DNA of 64,000 bases, from NCBI GenBank assembly GCA_031548025.1, contig JAVBRM010000032.1, positions 11,931 through 75,930 on the forward strand. Reading direction: 5' to 3'. How positions within the stretch are numbered: position 1 is the stretch's first letter; every line of letters begins with the position of its first letter. The notes under the pieces are model-generated. The model worked only from the letters and a program-made list of their open reading frames with translations. It made no database searches and was not told the DNA's origin. Shown here one piece after another: positions 1-8,001 of the stretch. The position numbers and the translations under genes were made by a program. Source of the stretch: UBA5239 sp031548025. GTDB lineage: Bacteria; Verrucomicrobiota; Lentisphaeria; Victivallales; Victivallaceae.

Positions 1-2657
1 GGAATTTCCGCCTGATACGGCTGCCCTCCGGTCATGTCGGCAATCATCGGGAATGGTTCGGTATAGGCGACTTTGCCGGCGGCATCCTGAACTACGACCC
101 GAAAGAAATGAGTATAACCATCCATTATCTGCTTTTTACCGGAACGGTCGGCGGCATCCCACGCCGTATTGGCGTAATGTTCACGGTCGATTGCCAGTTC
201 GAAATGATACGGCGGCTGAGTCTTGTAGCTCAAAAGATAGCCATTGTCGAAGAGATAGACCGTCTCGACCGGGGAACCGGACTTCGGTGATGGTTTCGCG
301 TCAACCGTGAAGGTGAATTTTTCGCCGGTTTTGACCGTCGATTTTTCCGGTACGGCGGTGAATTTGACTTGCGGGTCGTCATCGCGCGGATATTCATAGG
401 CACGGACATAATCGACCAGGAACTCCTCGGTGAATTCTTCGGTAGCCAAGCCTCCTGAACTGCCGGTCCCGCTGCTCAGGCAGATATAGAGGGTAGAGGT
501 GCCGAACCCATGGTTGATCGCATCATAGGTGGCCGACTGGTACGGGCTGTGCCGCGAGCTGGACTTGATCAGTTTTCCATTGAGGTAATGGGAAACTTCG
601 AACGGAGTCCACTTACAGCCGATGACGTAAAAATCGTCGAGAGAACCGGGCAGTTCGAAGTGATAACCGTAGCTTTTTAAGCTCGGGCCATTCGTGATGT
701 GAAAATTATTGGCAATAACATTCTTGCCGCTGCGAGTCGAATAATCTTCAAAAATATCCAGTTCATAACCGCCGCCAACGAAAGCGTTGCGTCCTTCATC
801 CAGCATCCAGAACGCGGCGAACCAACCCGGTTTCTTCGTAAAGCGCACCCGGGCTTCATAATACCCGTAGCTGAAGCGTTTCTGAGAAAATAACCCGACC
901 GCTCTGCTGGCGAACGGCTTCTTCTCATCGGATGTTTTTTTGAAGTCGCAACGGATATGCAGCATGCCGTCCCGGCAATACGCCAGGTCGCGGTTTTTCG
1001 GAACCGGATTCCACGGCGAATTCATCCAGGTCTTTTCCCAATCGACGCTGTCGCCGTTGAACTCGTCGTTCCAGATCATTTTCCAGCCGGCTTTCACCGG
1101 ATCAAACGTATCATTGAGCTCGACTTTGAAAGGTACAGTATTGCTTTTGACTTCGCGTACAGCAAGCCCGGTGAAATATTCGTCCACCGTTACTTCCGGC
1201 CCGTTGATCGCGATGCCGGTTTCGAAAGCACCCAGCTTGGTCAAGTCGATTTTGCCGTTCAAGGCCCGGAGTTTACTATCCTGCAGACTGGCGGCGTTTG
1301 CATAATAATCCCCCGCGCTGACCGCGAAAACAAAATCGGCAGGCAGCGCCGCGAGCGGCATTGTCGTTGATTTCAGCGCCTTTGAATCCTGCTCGACCGT
1401 CAATTTCAACTCGGATTGATTACCTGTCCGGGAGATGGCAAGCGCCAGCGATTTGCCGATCATGATCCGGACCGAGCCGTTCTCGTCGAACTTGTGAATG
1501 CGAATGCCGGTAGCAAACAACTTACCGCCGCTCCCGGCAGGCAATTTGCAGATCTCGTTGGGAAAAGAAATCACCGAGCCGGATGCATAAACCCCTTGAC
1601 CGGTACGAGACTCAATACCGTCGGTAAGAATTCCCTGAATCAGCCGGGGAGAGCCGGAACGTTCGCCGGGAGTTTCGTAATCATCGCGTTTGAAAGTTTC
1701 GGTAACGGTAACCACGGAAGAAAGGTTGCGCAATTCCTCCGCCCCGCCAAGGGAAATTCGAGGATCCACCCCGCTGCCGGACAGAAACTTAATCGCGATC
1801 ATATTTTTTCCAGTCTTCAGCTTGACCTTAGCCACATGATTACTGAAATGCGGCGTGTCGTGCCCATCACCCTCCGCCAAAGTGTCGATGACTTTTTCCC
1901 CGTTCACGTACATTGCCATATAATAATCGGCTCCGGCCCCAATGGTATAATCACAGGCCGTGTTAGCCTCGATTTCGCCATAAAGCCATGCGCAGTTTTT
2001 AGGTTTCCGCTCTTTGAACAGAGTATTGAAACGGATAATACTGTTATCCAGCGCCATGCTCTCTCCAGATACACCGCCCAGCGATTCCGGGACCACATCA
2101 AGCGGAGCCGCCAGGTCACCGGAAACCGGGGCAAACACCTTCCACTGACGCGGGAAAGAGCAATCGCCGATAAACTCGCCGGTTTCGACCGCGACCCGCA
2201 TTTCCCGGATGGATATCACGCTGCCGGTTTTGGCGCCAAAAGTAGAAATCACTGCAGCGGTCATCCCCTGCTTGCTGTTTTCGACCTTCACCGCCAGCGT
2301 TATTTCCTGCCAATCGGCCGGAATACCAACCCGGGCGATAGCTAAAGCGACTCCAGTCCATTTACCGTTCTCATCGTAATTCTGCAACTGAAAAAACATC
2401 TCCCCCTGTCCCTTGACCCTGGCGGTAAATTTGACCACATCACCGGATTTGGCCGCCAGCTTTTTATTCGATTTCATACTGAAACCGTATTTCCCATTCA
2501 CTTCCGAAATATGAAATTCCCCGTTCTTTTCTTCAACTTTCGGCAATGGTTTAAAACCCGACCACTGATTCAATGACCATGTACCGCCCAGATCAACTTC
2601 AGCCCTCAGAATACAGGATATCGCCATAACGAGCATCCACAATAATTTTTTCTTCAT
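1..2657 (-). CDS. Secreted glycoside hydrolase family 16 protein, 3' end cut by window edge
   Basis: The frame stays open from the ATG at 2657 to the left edge (885 codons seen), so the C-terminus is missing. AGGAG lies just upstream of the ATG. The N-terminus is a signal peptide (MKKKLLWMLVMAISCILRA). A carbohydrate-binding-like region follows, then a middle beta domain containing CDYTIGAGADYY. The GH16 domain begins near residue 520 (DPVKAGWKMIWNDEFNG) and has the catalytic signature ELDIFE at E632, D634 and E637. An Ig-like region (NGYLLSYKTQPPYHFE) comes next. GH16 enzymes are endo-acting beta-glucanases or beta-galactanases; the substrate cannot be read from the motif. It is the third gene of a LacI-pseudopilin-GH16 unit and lies 18 bp after the pseudopilin. 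The protein at 9732-12941 is a full-length paralogue in the same architecture. Confidence 0.9.
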   Translation of the reverse strand, partial: MKKKLLWMLVMAISCILRAEVDLGGTWSLNQWSGFKPLPKVEEKNGEFHISEVNGKYGFSMKSNKKLAAKSGDVVKFTARVKGQGEMFFQLQNYDENGKWTGVALAIARVGIPADWQEITLAVKVENSKQGMTAAVISTFGAKTGSVISIREMRVAVETGEFIGDCSFPRQWKVFAPVSGDLAAPLDVVPESLGGVSGESMALDNSIIRFNTLFKERKPKNCAWLYGEIEANTACDYTIGAGADYYMAMYVNGEKVIDTLAEGDGHDTPHFSNHVAKVKLKTGKNMIAIKFLSGSGVDPRISLGGAEELRNLSSVVTVTETFKRDDYETPGERSGSPRLIQGILTDGIESRTGQGVYASGSVISFPNEICKLPAGSGGKLFATGIRIHKFDENGSVRIMIGKSLALAISRTGNQSELKLTVEQDSKALKSTTMPLAALPADFVFAVSAGDYYANAASLQDSKLRALNGKIDLTKLGAFETGIAINGPEVTVDEYFTGLAVREVKSNTVPFKVELNDTFDPVKAGWKMIWNDEFNGDSVDWEKTWMNSPWNPVPKNRDLAYCRDGMLHIRCDFKKTSDEKKPFASRAVGLFSQKRFSYGYYEARVRFTKKPGWFAAFWMLDEGRNAFVGGGYELDIFEDYSTRSGKNVIANNFHITNGPSLKSYGYHFELPGSLDDFYVIGCKWTPFEVSHYLNGKLIKSSSRHSPYQSATYDAINHGFGTSTLYICLSSGTGSSGGLATEEFTEEFLVDYVRAYEYPRDDDPQVKFTAVPEKSTVKTGEKFTFTVDAKPSPKSGSPVETVYLFDNGYLLSYKTQPPYHFELAIDREHYANTAWDAADRSGKKQIMDGYTHFFRVVVQDAAGKVAYTEPFPMIADMTGGQPYQAEI

Positions 2658-2675
2658 GCAAATTTCTCCTTGAAT

Positions 2676-3485
2676 TTATTGTCCGGCCCAAAGCAGTCTT
2701 CCGGTCGCTTTCGGCTGTGCTTTATGATAATTGTATACGCTTTCCGACATATTCTCCACATGACCATCCGCAAAAACGAAATTCATGCTTTGATTGTGAC
2801 GCCGGCGTGAAACATGTACCCCGTCGTTGTAAACCTCCAGATTCCCCGCCGCATCCGGCGCTGTATTGTCAAAATCCGCCGGCGCCGACCTGGCGGAATC
2901 TACCAACATCCCTTTTTCGGAGGGAAATTTCAACTTGCTGAAAGTCCACGGGAAATTATTGATATTGCCCCCAAAGTCGTTACCGCCAATATAAAACCGC
3001 AACATACCATAATAACATATCTGTCCCATATAAACCTTGGGCGAGACAACTCCGGCTGGAGTAACAATGTAATAATATTTCGCGGCGGCCGGGCAGTGGA
3101 GAATCCCCTTGACATGACGCGAATCGATCGAGGCATAGAAAAAGTTATTGTCGGAAGGAATGGCAACCGGCTCGGTGATCCCGACATAATCCCGTATCAG
3201 ATACAGCCACCAGGCTCCGACCGGCCCATCGATTCCACGATTGGTCTTGCTGGTGCTGCCGCCATTTTCGATGGAATCTGCCGAAACCATGACCGGAACA
3301 ATGATATCGTTGTTATCCATACCGTAACTGATCACCCCGCCCCCGACTTGTCTGATGTTATTGGTACAGGCGATACGCTTGGCCATGGCCCGAGCCCGGC
3401 TCAAGGTCGGCAGCAATAGCGCGGCAAGAATCGCAATAATAGCTACTACAACCAGGAGTTCGATAAGTGTGAATTTTTTCTTCAT
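2676..3485 (-). CDS. Pseudopilin-like protein (prepilin N-terminal methylation motif, H-X9-DGH)
   Basis: 269 aa starting at the ATG at 3485, chosen because GGAGAG sits about 7 nt upstream; an upstream in-frame ATG at 3500 has no such support. The N-terminus MKKKFTLIELLVVVAIIAIL is a type IV pilin/type II secretion pseudopilin signal with Glu at mature position 5. The residue before the Phe is Lys instead of the usual Gly. The rest is a soluble globular domain ending in HNQSMNFVFADGHVE, an H-X9-DGH arrangement shared with the other six such proteins here. It lies 19 bp after the LacI gene and 18 bp before the GH16 gene, so it is probably cotranscribed with both. It would be inner-membrane anchored with the C-terminal domain outside. 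The function is unknown. Confidence 0.85.
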   Translation of the reverse strand: MKKKFTLIELLVVVAIIAILAALLLPTLSRARAMAKRIACTNNIRQVGGGVISYGMDNNDIIVPVMVSADSIENGGSTSKTNRGIDGPVGAWWLYLIRDYVGITEPVAIPSDNNFFYASIDSRHVKGILHCPAAAKYYYIVTPAGVVSPKVYMGQICYYGMLRFYIGGNDFGGNINNFPWTFSKLKFPSEKGMLVDSARSAPADFDNTAPDAAGNLEVYNDGVHVSRRRHNQSMNFVFADGHVENMSESVYNYHKAQPKATGRLLWAGQ

Positions 3486-3504
3486 CAATAATCTCTCCAT
3501 TTGT

Positions 3505-4536
3505 CTATATATGTTCGATTAAACGACCGTCGTAAAACCTTTCGCCCGGCTCGAAGTTATCCGCCAGTAAAGCCTTGACCGCATCCGCGGCCATTTCCTC
3601 GATCGGATAATGCATTTCCGTAAGATTCGGCTGAAAAAGAATCGAAGGCATACCGGAATAGGGATTGATGATCCTGACCTGTTCCGGCAACATCAAATTG
3701 GCTTGTAATGATAAATTATAATTCCAGTTCTTCGACCACGCCGGATTGTAAATCAGCGCGTCGAAAGGATTTTTTTCATAAGCCTGAGCCATTGCCGGAC
3801 GGTGATCGCCATTCAGCGAAAGAACCACCGCGTGACGGTAAGACTGATGGCGCCTGGACATGGCCTGTTCATACCCGCTCAACGGCAGATAATCGGGCTC
3901 ATCCATGTACTCCTTGCTGACCGCCACCGCGATCCTGGAATATCCCTGCTCTATCAGGTATTCAGTAATCGCGGCAAACCCCTGCCGGTTCCGGTAAGTG
4001 AATACCGCCCATTCGCGGGTATAGCGTGAATACAAATCGCGCCAGAATTCTTCCCCTTGCATGATTGCAATCCGGCATCCCCGCCGCTGCAGTTCCAACA
4101 GCGGCACGATATACCAGGGCGTCGACAGAATGCAATCGCCGGCCTGAAATTTTTTCAGCCATTTCCATTCAAAGGTGTGGCTGTCATTTTTCCGGGAAAC
4201 CGGTATTATTTCCAGCATCGCGCCATGTGCTTCAATTTCCTTCATGATACCGTTGAGCTGGCGGGTCCCGATCCCGCTTCCAGGCTTTTCGCTGAAACCC
4301 GGCGTCGGCTTCAATATGGTAATCTTCCGCAGAACTTCTTCATTCTGAGCGGTCATCCAGCTCTGCAACTTCTGATCCGTCCGCTGCGGGCTGTATTTCA
4401 ATTCACCGATTACCGACTTGACCCGCTCGACGATCTCCGCCGAAATCTGGCCTTCCGCTTTATTATTGATTACTTTGGAAACAGTGGCCTGGCTGACGTT
4501 GGCGTGCCGGGCGATATCTTTCAACGTTATTCCCAT
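3505..4536 (-). CDS. LacI-family transcriptional regulator
   Basis: 343 aa. The N-terminal helix-turn-helix TLKDIARHANVSQATVSKVI (residues 4-23) is typical of LacI/GalR proteins. The remainder is a periplasmic-binding-protein-like effector domain with a tract ending FEPGERFYDGR. AAAGG lies 8 nt before the ATG, and a perfect TTGACA-N17-TATAAT promoter lies upstream (4570-4598). It is the first gene of the unit with the pseudopilin and GH16 genes downstream, so it probably senses a sugar released by that enzyme. It resembles the LacI protein at 16626-17672 at both ends (MGITLKDIA start; ALLAD.F.PGER near the C-terminus), which suggests recent paralogues. The effector is not identifiable. Confidence 0.9.
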   Translation of the reverse strand: MGITLKDIARHANVSQATVSKVINNKAEGQISAEIVERVKSVIGELKYSPQRTDQKLQSWMTAQNEEVLRKITILKPTPGFSEKPGSGIGTRQLNGIMKEIEAHGAMLEIIPVSRKNDSHTFEWKWLKKFQAGDCILSTPWYIVPLLELQRRGCRIAIMQGEEFWRDLYSRYTREWAVFTYRNRQGFAAITEYLIEQGYSRIAVAVSKEYMDEPDYLPLSGYEQAMSRRHQSYRHAVVLSLNGDHRPAMAQAYEKNPFDALIYNPAWSKNWNYNLSLQANLMLPEQVRIINPYSGMPSILFQPNLTEMHYPIEEMAADAVKALLADNFEPGERFYDGRLIEHI

Positions 4537-4553
4537 TTCGAAAACCTTTCGCG

Positions 4554-4567
4554 ATTATCCATTATCC
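4554..4567 (-). promoter_or_regulatory. Tandem 7-bp repeat downstream of the LacI promoter
   Basis: Two adjacent ATTATCC copies (GGATAAT on the gene strand) lie at 4554-4560 and 4561-4567, across the expected transcription start of the LacI gene. A short CG-centred symmetry, TAT-N2-CG-N2-ATA, at 4572-4583 overlaps the -10. Either could be the autoregulatory operator; this is inference from position only. Confidence 0.3.
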
Positions 4568-4569
4568 TA

Positions 4570-4598
4570 ATTATACCGTCATATCGGAGTTTTGTCAA
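4570..4598 (-). promoter_or_regulatory. Consensus sigma-70 promoter of the LacI-pseudopilin-GH16 unit
   Basis: On the minus strand TTGACA (4598-4593) and TATAAT (4575-4570) are separated by 17 bp, a perfect match to the housekeeping consensus. The start codon is at 4536, giving a short leader. Confidence 0.75.
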
Positions 4599-4662
4599 TA
4601 CCCGCACCGAAACATTTTTCGAAAAACATTTCGTTTCGACAATCGGGGACGCTCACAAAAAT

Positions 4663-4690
4663 CAAAGGACAGCAATTCAACTGTCCTTTG
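4663..4690 (-). terminator. Intrinsic terminator after the alginate-lyase-family gene
   Basis: A perfect 10-bp inverted repeat (CAAAGGACAG / CTGTCCTTTG, 8-nt loop) lies 30 nt past the stop at 4720. On the minus strand it is followed by ATTTTTG. Confidence 0.7.
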
Positions 4691-4719
4691 CGTCATTTTC
4701 TTTCAAGCGGCTGTTTTTT

Positions 4720-5763
4720 CTACATCGGGAGGGCCGCGGGGCTGGCGCTGGAGGGCGAAACTTCCACGGAAAACGGTGTTCCGTTTATCATTTGCTCCAG
4801 TGTCATTGTCTTGTCCTTCTTAAAGGGCTTGATTTGCGGATACGGCCAGGTGGAAGGATTGTCCAGATAAGGTTTCAGGAACGAATAGGCGGCTTCAAGC
4901 TTTTTCTTCGGCTCGCCGAATTCCATTTTCAATTTTTCGGCAAAACGGGCAATCACCAGGAATGCCAGCAAATTGAAAACCGAGTAATCCAGCGACAGAG
5001 TACGCGCCAGTTCATGCGGCTGGCTGCCGTCGGGGGCAATATGAGCTTCGATCCGAGCCAAGCTGTAATTTTGGATCTGCGCTTCGGCAAGCTCCGGACG
5101 CCCGACAAAGCAGGCGAAAGCAACTACTTGCGCGTCATACCAACTGCCGTGGTTGTTGTGCTCACCGCACTCTTTGATGCCGTTTTCGCTGGTCAACAAC
5201 CAGTCGAGATATTCGGAAAACCACTGGCGGAGCTGCCGCTGATCGTTCTCCGTCCACTCGGGATTGAATGGCAAGTGAGCGATCGCATCCAGCAGGAAAA
5301 TCAACGGCGTGGTATCGATAATACCAATACCGCGCCCCTCGCAAACCCCTGGAATAAACTGAGCGTATTTCAAGTTGGGATTCATCCGGGTAACCGGATC
5401 GAGAAACCAGTGCCGGAGAATTTTTCCGGCCTGCCGCGCATAAATGGGATTATTCGTGGCATGGAGTCCGATGATCAGTGATTTCGCCTGAAAAACCATG
5501 GTTTCAAAACGGCGGCGGTCATAGTGGTCGATATAAGGACTGGCTTCGCCGTCACGCCGGAGCCACGGTCCATCGGGATTCTTCGGATCGGGCCAGAAGT
5601 AAGTGGCGATACTCAAGTAATCGCGCTTGTCGCAACTGGGCGGAATTTCCGCTTTATCGGTAACACTCACCAACGGGGTGTCAAGAATTTGATCCAGAGC
5701 TTCAAGATTCCGTTCCCCGGTCCTGGCAATATTCCAACAGCTTTCCTGCAATAAAAAGTTCAT
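4720..5763 (-). CDS. Alginate-lyase-family (alpha/alpha-toroid) polysaccharide lyase
   Basis: 347 aa. The conserved NNHGSWYD (N203-D210) and an R254/Y260 pair match the active-site pattern of Alginate_lyase-domain proteins (PF05426; families such as PL5 and PL38), in which the Asn/His pair and an Arg/Tyr pair act in beta-elimination of uronate polymers. YFWPDP near residue 55 is also typical. There is no signal peptide, so the protein as read is cytoplasmic and may act on imported oligosaccharides. GGAG lies about 11 nt upstream of the ATG. It is divergent from the GH20-like gene at 5943 and has its own promoter and terminator. The polymer could be alginate, glucuronan or another uronate. Confidence 0.8.
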   Translation of the reverse strand: MNFLLQESCWNIARTGERNLEALDQILDTPLVSVTDKAEIPPSCDKRDYLSIATYFWPDPKNPDGPWLRRDGEASPYIDHYDRRRFETMVFQAKSLIIGLHATNNPIYARQAGKILRHWFLDPVTRMNPNLKYAQFIPGVCEGRGIGIIDTTPLIFLLDAIAHLPFNPEWTENDQRQLRQWFSEYLDWLLTSENGIKECGEHNNHGSWYDAQVVAFACFVGRPELAEAQIQNYSLARIEAHIAPDGSQPHELARTLSLDYSVFNLLAFLVIARFAEKLKMEFGEPKKKLEAAYSFLKPYLDNPSTWPYPQIKPFKKDKTMTLEQMINGTPFSVEVSPSSASPAALPM

Positions 5764-5794
5764 TATCTCTTTACTCCTGGTTATGTTCTAATTG

Positions 5795-5823
5795 AGTATA
5801 ACACCATAGTGGAATTTTGCCAA
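5795..5823 (-). promoter_or_regulatory. Sigma-70 promoter of the alginate-lyase-family gene
   Basis: On the minus strand TTGGCA (5823-5818), a 17-bp spacer and TATACT (5800-5795) precede the ATG at 5763. Confidence 0.6.
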
Positions 5824-5892
5824 GAACATTCCAAAATTTTCGCATTTTTTACAACTCACCGAAGCTTGAAAATGATTCCAACGGCGATATGT

Positions 5893-5912
5893 TATATTTA
5901 ACGTTACAAATA
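5893..5912. promoter_or_regulatory. CG-centred palindrome, candidate LacI-family operator
   Basis: TATATTTAACGTTACAAATA pairs at 8 of 10 positions around a central CG, the usual form of LacI/GalR operators. It lies 31-50 nt before the start of the GH20-like gene, within the divergent intergenic region. Which of the LacI proteins here would bind it is unknown. Confidence 0.45.
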
Positions 5913-5942
5913 TCACAAATAACGGTAACAAGGAAAAATCTT

Positions 5943-7802
5943 ATGTTTTCATTGAGGCTTGCTCAACTTGACGTCGCCCGGCAGAAAGAATCGCTGCCGT
6001 TTATCAAAGAATTCATCTCCATGCTCGCCGAGGCCGGGTATAACGGCTTGATGCTGTATCTGGAGGACCGTATAAAAACCAAGTCCTATCAGCTCTCCCC
6101 GGACTCGGATTCTTATTCGGAAGCGGAAATCCGCGAGTTGGTCAAGTTCGCCGAGGATAAAAACATGGAGCTCATTCCCTGTGTCGCCACGTTGGGACAC
6201 GCGGAGCGTTTTCTACGACATCCGGAATTGGAAAAATTTTCCGAATTACGGGGCGGACGCAAGGGACGCTTCGGCAAGCACAACCTGAATACGTTTTGTA
6301 TTTCGGCGCCGGGTTTCTATGATTTCCTCGGCGAATATCTGTTGGAAGTCGCGGCGCTTTTTCCGTCTTCGTATTTTCATATCGGGCTGGATGAATTCTG
6401 GGAATTCGCCCTCTGCGATGAATGCAGTAAAAAAATGCCCACCGTCGCCGCGGAAGAAGAACACTTCCTGGGGCATATTTTGAAGGTCCGCCAAATTCTC
6501 TCAACCGCCGGCAAGCGTTGCGCCATGTGGTCGGATATGTTTGAAATTTATAGCTCTATCGTACCGCGGGTGCCGAGTGATGTCATCATGATGGATTGGC
6601 AGTACCAGACGGACGTCAGGACTTATCTGCATCACCTTTTCGACGGCTGCGTGGAAGACCGTTTCGCCTCGAATAAAAAATACGGTTTCGATACGATCAT
6701 CGCCCCAAACGACATGAGACTTTCCACGCCGAATTCTTTCATCGAATACGCCGAAGGAAAAAATTCCCTGGGTTGCATCATCACCAGTTGGGAAAAGTCG
6801 GACACCTTTTTGCACCGCACACTGCCGGTATTTATTTTCAGCGGCTACAGGATGTCCGGCATGAGCGACGGAGACGCCTTCGAAGCCATGATGCGGCAAC
6901 TATTCGGAGTCACCGACCCGGTATTTTCCGCAGCGGTCCGCATGGCTGTTGCTCATGGCTTCCGTCGGCATTTTGAATCATTTTCGACCAATTGGCTGTT
7001 CAAGCGCTCTTTCTTCGGGCTTCCCTACCCGGCCATGGACACAGCTCAGGGGCTCTACAATCAGATCGAGGCGCTTCAAGGAATGGTTACCAAAGAAATC
7101 GGACGGAGAGTCTGCCACGATATCCTGGCCGCGCTGGAAGAAAAAATTCTGGGCGACCGCCTGAAAAAAGCGTATCACCAAATCCTGGACCAGCGGAACC
7201 AAGAGAACGCTCTTGCCGAGATCGCGACTTTGACCAAAGATACGGAAAAATGGTTCGAAGCCCGTCAACTCTCCTGGCAGGAATGGCGGCCCGGCATCAC
7301 GCCCTGCGTTTTCACCGCCGCCAAACCCAAAATTCTGGCCGCCTTGAATGAACACCGAACCGCCTTGACTAAAGGTGATTTCGTCAACCTGAGAATCTGC
7401 CAGCCGGACGGTTATGTCGTCGAACAACTCCTGATCGAGGTCTGCGTGGATGGCCAATGGCTTGAGGTAACGCGCGGTTCTTTCAAACCCGAGCGAACCG
7501 ACGAGGCGCTTTCCGAGCACTTCATTCCCCTGCAATATGACGGTGACATTTCCGCCGTTCGGCTGACCGCGACGGGCATGGGCGGGGCCGGTATCGCCTG
7601 GATAGAGATCATACAGCAGGGCCGAAAATACGTTCCGGCGGAAATCCTCAAGCTCACCGGTAAAGTTTCCGAACCGGAATACCTGCTTGAAAACAACATC
7701 AAATTCTCCTGGTTCGGCTGCCAGTCGACACGGCGCGCCTACTTCGACGCCTCAATTGCCGGAGCGGAGAATTCAGTGGAACTCAAAATGACATTATCCT
7801 GA
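5943..7802 (+). CDS. GH20-like beta-N-acetylhexosaminidase family protein
   Basis: 619 aa from the ATG at 5943, supported by AAGGA upstream; the same frame extends back to 5817 but that part shows no conservation. The N-terminal half is a TIM-barrel with HIGLDEFW (H146, D150, E151), matching the GH20 catalytic Asp-Glu pair used in substrate-assisted catalysis. A CDECSK segment follows, as in related bacterial GH20-like proteins. The C-terminal region looks like a beta-sandwich. No signal peptide is visible, so it is probably cytoplasmic. The barrel starts directly at the N-terminus, without the usual GH20b domain, so this is a divergent subgroup. It is divergent from the lyase-family gene and stands alone in its operon. 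The substrate is inferred only from family. Confidence 0.8.
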   Translation: MFSLRLAQLDVARQKESLPFIKEFISMLAEAGYNGLMLYLEDRIKTKSYQLSPDSDSYSEAEIRELVKFAEDKNMELIPCVATLGHAERFLRHPELEKFSELRGGRKGRFGKHNLNTFCISAPGFYDFLGEYLLEVAALFPSSYFHIGLDEFWEFALCDECSKKMPTVAAEEEHFLGHILKVRQILSTAGKRCAMWSDMFEIYSSIVPRVPSDVIMMDWQYQTDVRTYLHHLFDGCVEDRFASNKKYGFDTIIAPNDMRLSTPNSFIEYAEGKNSLGCIITSWEKSDTFLHRTLPVFIFSGYRMSGMSDGDAFEAMMRQLFGVTDPVFSAAVRMAVAHGFRRHFESFSTNWLFKRSFFGLPYPAMDTAQGLYNQIEALQGMVTKEIGRRVCHDILAALEEKILGDRLKKAYHQILDQRNQENALAEIATLTKDTEKWFEARQLSWQEWRPGITPCVFTAAKPKILAALNEHRTALTKGDFVNLRICQPDGYVVEQLLIEVCVDGQWLEVTRGSFKPERTDEALSEHFIPLQYDGDISAVRLTATGMGGAGIAWIEIIQQGRKYVPAEILKLTGKVSEPEYLLENNIKFSWFGCQSTRRAYFDASIAGAENSVELKMTLS

Positions 7803-7826
7803 GATTTATCCTGTAGCTTATTTTCA

Positions 7827-7842
7827 ATTGTCACGATACAAT
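7827..7842. promoter_or_regulatory. Upstream LacI-type operator O1
   Basis: ATTGTCACGATACAAT is symmetric as ATTGT-N2-CG-N2-ACAAT. Its 13-bp core (with one flanking A) recurs inverted at 7965-7977 next to the LacI promoter, 134 bp away centre to centre. The pair has the geometry of a looping operator set. Confidence 0.55.
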
Positions 7843-7934
7843 ACCGTAAAGAAAAGTAGATTAATTTTCCACTTCAATCTGTATTTTCAGCTTGAAAACG
7901 GAAATTATTTCTCATAAATTTTCATTTTTCGGTA

Positions 7935-7962
7935 TTGACAAACGGAGAAAAATGATTATAAT
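7935..7962 (+). promoter_or_regulatory. Consensus sigma-70 promoter of the LacI/GH16/GH20 operon
   Basis: TTGACA (7935-7940), a 16-bp spacer and TATAAT (7957-7962). Transcription would begin near 7969. That makes a GTG at 7969 unlikely as the start codon and supports the ATG at 8002. Confidence 0.75.
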
Positions 7963-7976
7963 TATATCGTGACAAT
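7961..7976. promoter_or_regulatory. Promoter-proximal LacI-type operator O2
   Basis: ATTATATCGTGACAAT is an imperfect CG-centred palindrome overlapping the end of the -10 and the predicted transcription start. TATCGTGACAATT (7965-7977) is the exact reverse complement of 7826-7838. Confidence 0.55.
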
Positions 7977-8001
7977 TAACAAAACAAGGTATTCGATACG
8001 G

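Noticed and set aside
4057..5481. 474-codon open frame on the plus strand across two genes
   Set aside because: It is antisense to the LacI and lyase-family genes and crosses their intergenic terminator; composition is that of a shadow frame.
7969..8001. GTG start for the LacI gene at 7969
   Set aside because: The -10 box ends at 7962, so this codon would be at the transcription start; the ATG at 8002 gives a standard LacI N-terminus.
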